Shown here: positions 58,770 through 64,000 of the stretch, one piece after another | Position numbering within the stretch: the first letter of the stretch is position 1 | Layout of the letters: each line of letters opens with the position of its first letter | Assembly: GCA_030247855.1 (NCBI GenBank) | Contig: JAPDRN010000034.1 | Span: 186,001-250,000, forward strand | Length of the DNA: 64,000 bases | Reading direction: 5' to 3' | Source: Knufia peltigerae | Taxonomy: Eukaryota; Ascomycota; Eurotiomycetes; Chaetothyriales; Trichomeriaceae | Program-made: the position numbers and the translations under genes | Notes under the pieces: generated by a model | Told to the model about the DNA's origin: nothing | The model's input: only the letters and a program-made list of their open reading frames with translations | Database searches by the model: none

Positions 58770-60244
58770 GGCTTTGTATGGTGATTGATGTCGGATTTGT
58801 TTATATGTAGATGGGTTGGTAGTGGTCAAGACGTGCTAAGGTCTAGCGATCTGAGGTCGTCTAGGTAGAAGTTCAATGGCTGATTTCGATGCGGTGTAGA
58901 CTCAATGTTTGGATGCTACGGGACAAGATATGCGACGAGGGAGAGGCTTCTTATATCTACATCGGCCTTCATGCGACCCCTTCCTCGATCCATCAGGGAG
59001 AGGGAGACGGGCGGGCTCGAAGCTGGAAATCCATCAACACTTGGCAGACCGCGGAGCACGAGCTCGAAGACTAGTTCTCAATCCATGTGCCGTCAATATT
59101 TTTCTCGGTCGCATGACATACCAATCACTGGCTTCGGTTGAGTGCCTTGTGAACCTGGGATACCCCGAGCGAGACCGAGAAAAGGGTCGATCTCCAGCAT
59201 CGGTGAAGGGAGACGGCTTCGAGAGCTTTCGACGACAGGGCAACAGATGCGGAGGAGCTGTGACCGGTGACGTGTCATTGGATCAAAACAGACGAAGATG
59301 AGCAAAGGAATCTCATATCATCAGGAGATGTTCGGGTTCCATGAAGCTAAAAACGCGCAAGTGGTTCGATGTGGTAATTTTGGTGCAATGAATGTTACAC
59401 AAAAGACGTGCCTTGATTACGTGAAATATGCCGCAGACAGCAGGCGAAGATCCGGCACTATAGCATGTCATTACAACCTATTTTCAATCAATTTACATAG
59501 CCAAGCCGACTATTGAAGTTTATGTGCTGCCTTTATGTTCTTCTATCCCTTGCGGTCCTTGCTCTGGTAGTGTTCATCTTTCCTCCGCTCCCCGTGTTGT
59601 TTTCTAGATGGCGTCGAAACTTCGTCTCGGCTCGCAGATATCTGATCTTGGCTCAGGGATGTTCCAGCTGTTAAGTCATATGATCACCATGTGGTTTGAT
59701 CATGACGTCCGACTGTGTTAGGCGAAGTCCAGAGCGTCCCATACTATTGACCACTTTCTAAAAGCCTCCTAGGCCAAGCTCCAGTTCAAGCTTGTCAACC
59801 TATATGAGCTTGATTCCTTTGGATCATGACAACTCGTTGTCACCATTGAGATCAGAGTTCCTCGCCACGTGTTTCGTTTCCGAGAAAATGCTCGTGGAGT
59901 TGAGCTGCTGGAGCCCTGGGGTTCATCGCCACTATCCGCCAAAACGCCCAGTCAAGACTCATGAAAGACATCTTCGATAGCTGATGGCTTGTCTTACTGG
60001 TCAACGGTAAGTCTCAGCACGTAGAGGACTTGGTCTGGATCCAATTCAGGCACATATATACTTGGACCTGCATTCGCGAGCGGTCTCGACTCGATCGTTC
60101 TTCGGATCTAGACTCTTACCATCACAGGCATTTGACCATACGTTAACAACAGCCTCGAATTGATATAACTGAGTGATAAATCGCGACAGGTAAGGCGCCG
60201 GCTCTTGTATCGGGTTAGTGCACAGTTAACCAAACGCCACAAGC
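58770..60244. other. Divergent region between two small heat shock protein genes
   Basis: About 1.5 kb. Short ORFs (largest 130 codons, 58909-59301) have no recognised domain. The promoters of both Hsp20 genes lie here; I could not identify a canonical heat shock element (repeated nGAAn in alternating orientation) with confidence. Confidence 0.5.
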
Positions 60245-60760
60245 ATGGCTACTCTCGACTGCCTCCGACATCCTCACCACATTTCTTTGATTGACAGGCA
60301 TTCCCTTCGCGCCAAACTCCAGCACTTGGGCGATGAGTATTACAATGTCGACGCTCTGCCATCACATCAAGGGATCTTATCACCTAAGTTTGATGTATTC
60401 GAGATCGATACGAGTGGCCAAAGCAGCAGCAGCTCGGGCAACGTCGTTCCGCAAACCGTGACCGGCTGGTTGCTTGTCGGAGAACTTCCTGGAGTCAGAG
60501 TTGAGAATATCAAAATTGAGTGGATCGACGAGTCTATAATCTTCATACGAGGGAAGATTCCGAGCGCTACCAGTCAGATCATGACTTCATTGCAGGGCTT
60601 TAACGGGATTCAAGCAGCTCAGCTGAAACCACTCCACAGGGACCGACAAGAGGGGTCGTTCGAGCGCTCTGTGACGTTCCCAATGAAGGTCCAGACGCAA
60701 ACACTCGAGATGGCGGTCAAGGATGGTGTTTTATTGGTCAAGGTCCTGAGGGCGGAGTAG
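60245..60760 (+). CDS. Small heat shock protein-like (Hsp20), divergent second copy
   Basis: One exon, 171 residues. The C-terminal two-thirds match an alpha-crystallin domain: GWLLVGELPGVRVENIKIEW, ESIIFIRGKI, then a long loop, EGSFERSVTFPMKVQTQTLE and MAVKDGVLLVKVL, ending one residue after the last strand (RAE). So there is no C-terminal extension and no I-x-I motif, and oligomer assembly may differ from ordinary sHsps. The N-terminal arm is unlike that of the other copy (LRHPHHISLIDRHSLRAKLQ). A poly-Ser stretch lies near residues 60-65. The divergent arrangement with the first copy suggests an old duplication or a functional pair. Annotated by motif pattern only. Confidence 0.8.
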   Translation: MATLDCLRHPHHISLIDRHSLRAKLQHLGDEYYNVDALPSHQGILSPKFDVFEIDTSGQSSSSSGNVVPQTVTGWLLVGELPGVRVENIKIEWIDESIIFIRGKIPSATSQIMTSLQGFNGIQAAQLKPLHRDRQEGSFERSVTFPMKVQTQTLEMAVKDGVLLVKVLRAE

Positions 60761-61332
60761 GAGGAATGGTATGTCTTTCTCGAGGCAGGCCTGGGTGGTT
60801 TTGTGCTCTGGAACGAAGTCAACAGGCGAGGCGGCAGGCTTCGACTGACTCTCATCTCTGTCAATTGTCCAACATGGCTTTGGACGCTGCACGATGTCTT
60901 TTTGAACTTGGAGAGACTGTTGTTGGAGTTCTCTGTCTTGTGAATCTTGGAGTGTTCTGTGCCTTTGTTCCATTCTTCCACTTCTCTGGTCCCGTGACTG
61001 CACCATACTTGGGATCGACACTCTTTCTCGCGCCGTGGGAAATATAGAACACAGTTGATTGATTATGTCCAGACTTTTCAGTGTCCCATAAGCAGAGTGT
61101 CAGACTGACACTGGTGGTATGAGCCAATCCTCATCGTTGAACCCCAAATTGAAGCCTGATGAAGACTGGAGTCGCTCCTTTGTAAAGGGCGCTTGGCCCA
61201 ATCTAGACAGCCAACGTGGCCAGCCAATTAGCGTGAAGTCTGCTAATTATACCTGCTGCACAGCATGGCATCTCATCTGACAACTCAAGCCACCATATAC
61301 TCTATTGCCTTACGCTCTTCATCATATTGTCT
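60761..61332. other. Intergenic, 3' flanks
   Basis: About 570 nt; no gene supported. Overlapping short ORFs on both strands (60766-61127) look fortuitous. Confidence 0.5.
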
Positions 61333-61657
61333 TCAGACTTTTGTCGGCAGTGCCGTAACCTTTCTTAAGAACATAGAGACGCGTTTGGTCGCCAATTGAA
61401 CCTTTTTCGAACCGACTCCTTCCTTGCCCTGAATCCTGATCACCCAGTCCCCGAACAAGACTCCTGTACCATCAGTCGCGCCGCCCTGAATGCAGACTTG
61501 CCTCCGAGTTGCTAGAGAATACTCCCAAGAGCCCTCACGAACCTGAACCTCTTCAATCGTCTCTTCGGGCAAGAACAGCAGGGACCGGTGAGATTTCCAA
61601 AATTACACCGCCCGGCCTTGTCGCCTCACCTTCGCCGGACTCGCGTTTCACCTCCAT
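61333..61657 (-). CDS. Possible small uncharacterised gene, 5' end unresolved
   Basis: I do not recognise this gene. On the minus strand, an exon 61630-61657 (MEVKRESGE) joins exon 61333-61562 across a clean GTGAGG...GAAG|AG intron of 67 nt to give an 85-codon frame: EETIEEVQVREGSWEYSLAT, then RRQVCIQGGATDGTGVLFGD and WVIRIQGKEGVGSKKVQLAT. The spliced peptide reads like real beta-rich protein. A second good intron further 5' (GTGAGTCTC donor, ACCAG acceptor, about 61670-61735) would add DDFQQPRLSCTEVSVFPHT, but no start ATG is found in that frame before the RhoGAP gene begins. The model may be truncated, a remnant, or wrong. Confidence 0.35.
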
Positions 61658-61841
61658 CGTATGTGGGCTGGTCGCAAAACAAACAAAGGACCTCAGAATA
61701 TCACATCCCAGAATTTTGAGAGACTCACAACACCGACACCTCTGTGCACGAAAGCCGCGGCTGCTGGAAGTCGTCCTTGTCGAATGTTTACCCGGTTGAT
61801 TCAGAATCATACATGCAAGACGAGTCGAGCAGTCACTTAAG

Positions 61842-64000
61842 ATGGCGGCTCCGCTTGAAGGGCTGCCTCAGGGGAACCCTGGGACAACAAGATACACGAT
61901 AGGCACTCCGCGCCAACAGAATGAGCCCCTGCAGCAAACATCCTCAAACGGGACGAGCCAGTACAATGCGTACGGACAAAACCAGGCAAACGGAAACACA
62001 AATGATGCTTCATATGATAGCGACGCGAGGCACTCCACAGAAAGCCGCACTGGCAGGAAGAGGTCCCTTGGCGGGCCTGGTGGGAGCGAGAGAAGCAGAT
62101 CGAGAACAAATGGCAGTTCTGGCAAGTCACCTGGCGCTGCGGTGCGTACATGCAAGAAGTGCGGTGAGCCCTTGACAGGTCAATTTGTGCGGGCTTTAGG
62201 AGGCACATTCCACCTTGATTGTTTCAAGTGCGCAGACTGCGGGCAGATTGTCGCCTCAAAATTCTTTCCTGTCGATGCAGAAGACGGATCTGGACAGTTT
62301 CCCCTCTGTGAGACAGACTACTTTCGCCGACTGGACCTCCTATGTTTCGAATGCGGTGGTGCTCTTCGAGGATCCTACATTACAGCGCTTGACCGCAAAT
62401 ACCACATCGAACATTTTACATGCTCCGTGTGCCCAACTGTATTTGGTGCTCAAGACAGCTACTACGAGCATGATGGAAAAGTTTATTGTCATTTTCACTA
62501 CTCTACACAATTTGCACAGCGATGCAACGGGTGTCAGACAGCCATCCTCAAGCAGTTTGTCGAGATCTTCAGGAACGGACAAAATCAACACTGGCATCCC
62601 GAATGCTACATGATTCACAAATTTTGGAATGTGAGGTTATCTCAGAGTGGATCGGTTGCGGAGAGGAAAGACATTAGTGCGCCAGTTACTGAGGATGAGC
62701 GTGAACAAGTTAAAGAAGACGAGGAAAAGATGGAGGACAAGGTTTATCGGATCTGGAGCACTCTATCTACCTTCGAAGAATCCTCTGCTTCTTGTATCTC
62801 CGACATGCTCTTGCACGTCAGCAATGGCGTCTATGTCGATGGAGTTATTGTGGCTCGGAAATTTATCTGGCATGTTGACATTCTCTTCGGCGCGATCGAC
62901 ACCCTTGCGACATTGGTCACAGCATCTGGTCTGAAAGAGTTGGCATATGGCAGAGAAGCAAAACTGCTCTGCAAGAAGGTAGTGGCATTCTTTACCCTCC
63001 TCTCGAAAACTCAGGAAACTGGCGTACGAAAGCTTGGAGTTACGCAGGAGCTCCTATCCTTGGTCACTGGCCTGGCGCATTACCTTAAACTCCTTATTCG
63101 TATAGGTCTTCAAGGCGCACTGAAATTGGAGAGAGAGCGTGGATCTCCTGAAGGGCTACACGCATTCTTGGACGAACTTGCAGACCTGGAGACAATCAAA
63201 GATCAGGAGATGAAGTCGCTCGATCTATCGGAAAGCGTTGCAGGACTTGCAAGTCAAGAGTCAGACTGCTGCTCAGCGTGTATGGAACCCATTGACGATG
63301 AATGTGTCATGATCTACGGACGTCGTTGGCATGCAAAGCCACCACATCTCACCTGCAGCGTATGTCAGTGCGACTTGACTACTGACCTTCAGTATGCAGT
63401 CTTCAGTGAAAAGGAAGATAAAGTGTACTGTGGTGACCATGCCAGACGAGTACATGATCCAGTGTCAGGATTTTCGCATGTCACCAAGCTTCAACAATAT
63501 GTTTTCCTGCTCCGAGTTGCATTGGCAAGACTACTGGAGGTCCTCAAGTCTGGCGGCACACTGCCACACACTTCTGACGACCCAAATCTGACCCCATACA
63601 ATACCACTGAAGGCCACCGCGTTTCGCCGACTGGGGAGAAACTGGCTCCTCAGCCAAAGATGGGTTCCCGCTCCAGATCCTATGCTGGCGCATCTAGCCA
63701 GCAGCAAGAGTCATCCCTCGAACAAACAGTTGGCGAAATGAAACGTCTGAGATCCACCCGAAACGAGCGAACTCTTTCTACGACCTTCCGAAAAGCTCGC
63801 GAGTCAAAAGTCCTCTACGGACCATCAGGAGCTCGTCCAGGGTCTGAGGGAGGAGAAGATCCAGAGGGTCGCGGTCGTGGTGGCTTCCAAATTGTCGAAG
63901 AACGAGATGTCGATGGCAGGATGAGGCCGGAATTGACCTTTGGTAACCAAGATGGCTTGACCCTTGATGACATTCCTAGAATCGTGGCTGCCGAACAGGC
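61842..64000 (+). CDS. lrg1: LIM-domain RhoGAP, LRG1-like, N-terminal part
   Basis: GTPase-activating protein that in yeast and Neurospora down-regulates Rho1 at sites of polar growth and cell-wall synthesis. The frame is open from ATG 61842 to the window edge (719 codons, no intron seen), so the RhoGAP domain itself lies outside. A Gln/Ser-rich N-terminus of about 105 residues precedes two tandem LIM domains: CKKCGEPLTGQFVRALGG...FHLDCFKCADC, then CFECGGALRGSYITALDRKY and HIEHFTCSVC, followed by CHFHY and CNGCQTAILKQFVEI. After a helical stretch (KVYRIWSTLSTFEESSASC) a third LIM-like motif appears near residues 477-530 (CSACMEPIDDECVMIYGRRW, then LTCSVCQCDL and YCGDHARR). Arrangement 2 + 1 LIM then RhoGAP is the Lrg1 pattern. 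A low-complexity Arg/Ser region follows. Confidence 0.92.
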   Translation, partial: MAAPLEGLPQGNPGTTRYTIGTPRQQNEPLQQTSSNGTSQYNAYGQNQANGNTNDASYDSDARHSTESRTGRKRSLGGPGGSERSRSRTNGSSGKSPGAAVRTCKKCGEPLTGQFVRALGGTFHLDCFKCADCGQIVASKFFPVDAEDGSGQFPLCETDYFRRLDLLCFECGGALRGSYITALDRKYHIEHFTCSVCPTVFGAQDSYYEHDGKVYCHFHYSTQFAQRCNGCQTAILKQFVEIFRNGQNQHWHPECYMIHKFWNVRLSQSGSVAERKDISAPVTEDEREQVKEDEEKMEDKVYRIWSTLSTFEESSASCISDMLLHVSNGVYVDGVIVARKFIWHVDILFGAIDTLATLVTASGLKELAYGREAKLLCKKVVAFFTLLSKTQETGVRKLGVTQELLSLVTGLAHYLKLLIRIGLQGALKLERERGSPEGLHAFLDELADLETIKDQEMKSLDLSESVAGLASQESDCCSACMEPIDDECVMIYGRRWHAKPPHLTCSVCQCDLTTDLQYAVFSEKEDKVYCGDHARRVHDPVSGFSHVTKLQQYVFLLRVALARLLEVLKSGGTLPHTSDDPNLTPYNTTEGHRVSPTGEKLAPQPKMGSRSRSYAGASSQQQESSLEQTVGEMKRLRSTRNERTLSTTFRKARESKVLYGPSGARPGSEGGEDPEGRGRGGFQIVEERDVDGRMRPELTFGNQDGLTLDDIPRIVAAEQ

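Noticed and set aside
58866..58874. Heat shock element AGAAGTTCA near the first Hsp20
   Set aside because: GAA and TTC are separated by one base instead of two, and no further nGAAn units adjoin it.

Overview
This is a nuclear chromosome segment from a filamentous ascomycete (Pezizomycotina). Genes are split by short GT-AG introns, mostly 48-70 nt. The protein set is fungal: Zn2Cys6 factor, P450, Ycf1, Ssb, Smp3, Rvs161, a YDR124W-like helical bundle protein and an LRG1-type RhoGAP. A recurring intergenic 9-mer (TACGGAGTA/TACTCCGTA) and the LacA-type GH35 enzyme fit Eurotiomycetes, but I cannot fix the order or genus. Plus and minus genes are interspersed, with no operons, rRNA, tRNA, CRISPR or phage.

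Left accessory region (1-7563): a partial MFS transporter of the Dal5/Tna1 anion:cation symporter type, then a divergent cytochrome P450 broken by one in-frame TGA, then a fungal transcription factor with at least four in-frame stops, a frameshift and a lost zinc-ligand cysteine. This looks like a small metabolic cluster in decay.

Housekeeping block (8.0-21.1 kb): a GRAM-TBC-EF-hand RabGAP (Gyp2 type), a calpain-like cysteine protease and a Ycf1-type vacuolar ABCC transporter. A gene-poor stretch of about 5 kb follows (21.1-26.2 kb).

Core gene block (26-46 kb): a YDR124W-like helical bundle protein, Rvs161 (BAR), ETF beta subunit, ribosomal protein eL39, Skp1, GPI mannosyltransferase 4 (Smp3), ribosome-associated Hsp70 Ssb and the spliceosomal GTPase Snu114. 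These are unrelated housekeeping functions arranged as divergent and convergent pairs.

Carbohydrate and stress region (47-61 kb): a secreted GH35 beta-galactosidase, cytosolic acetoacetyl-CoA thiolase (Erg10), an MFS sugar transporter divergent from an SMP-30/gluconolactonase-family protein, and two unlike small heat shock proteins. The beta-galactosidase, sugar transporter and lactonase could serve one sugar-uptake route, but this rests on proximity only.

Right edge: a possible small uncharacterised minus-strand gene and the N-terminal LIM part of an LRG1-like RhoGAP that runs off the window. I found no convincing new multi-gene system. The strongest unusual signals are the decaying P450/regulator pair, an upstream ORF overlapping the rvs161 start, short palindromic intergenic motifs, and the unidentified gene next to the RhoGAP. 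Exon boundaries were placed by hand from GT-AG signals and reading-frame continuity.
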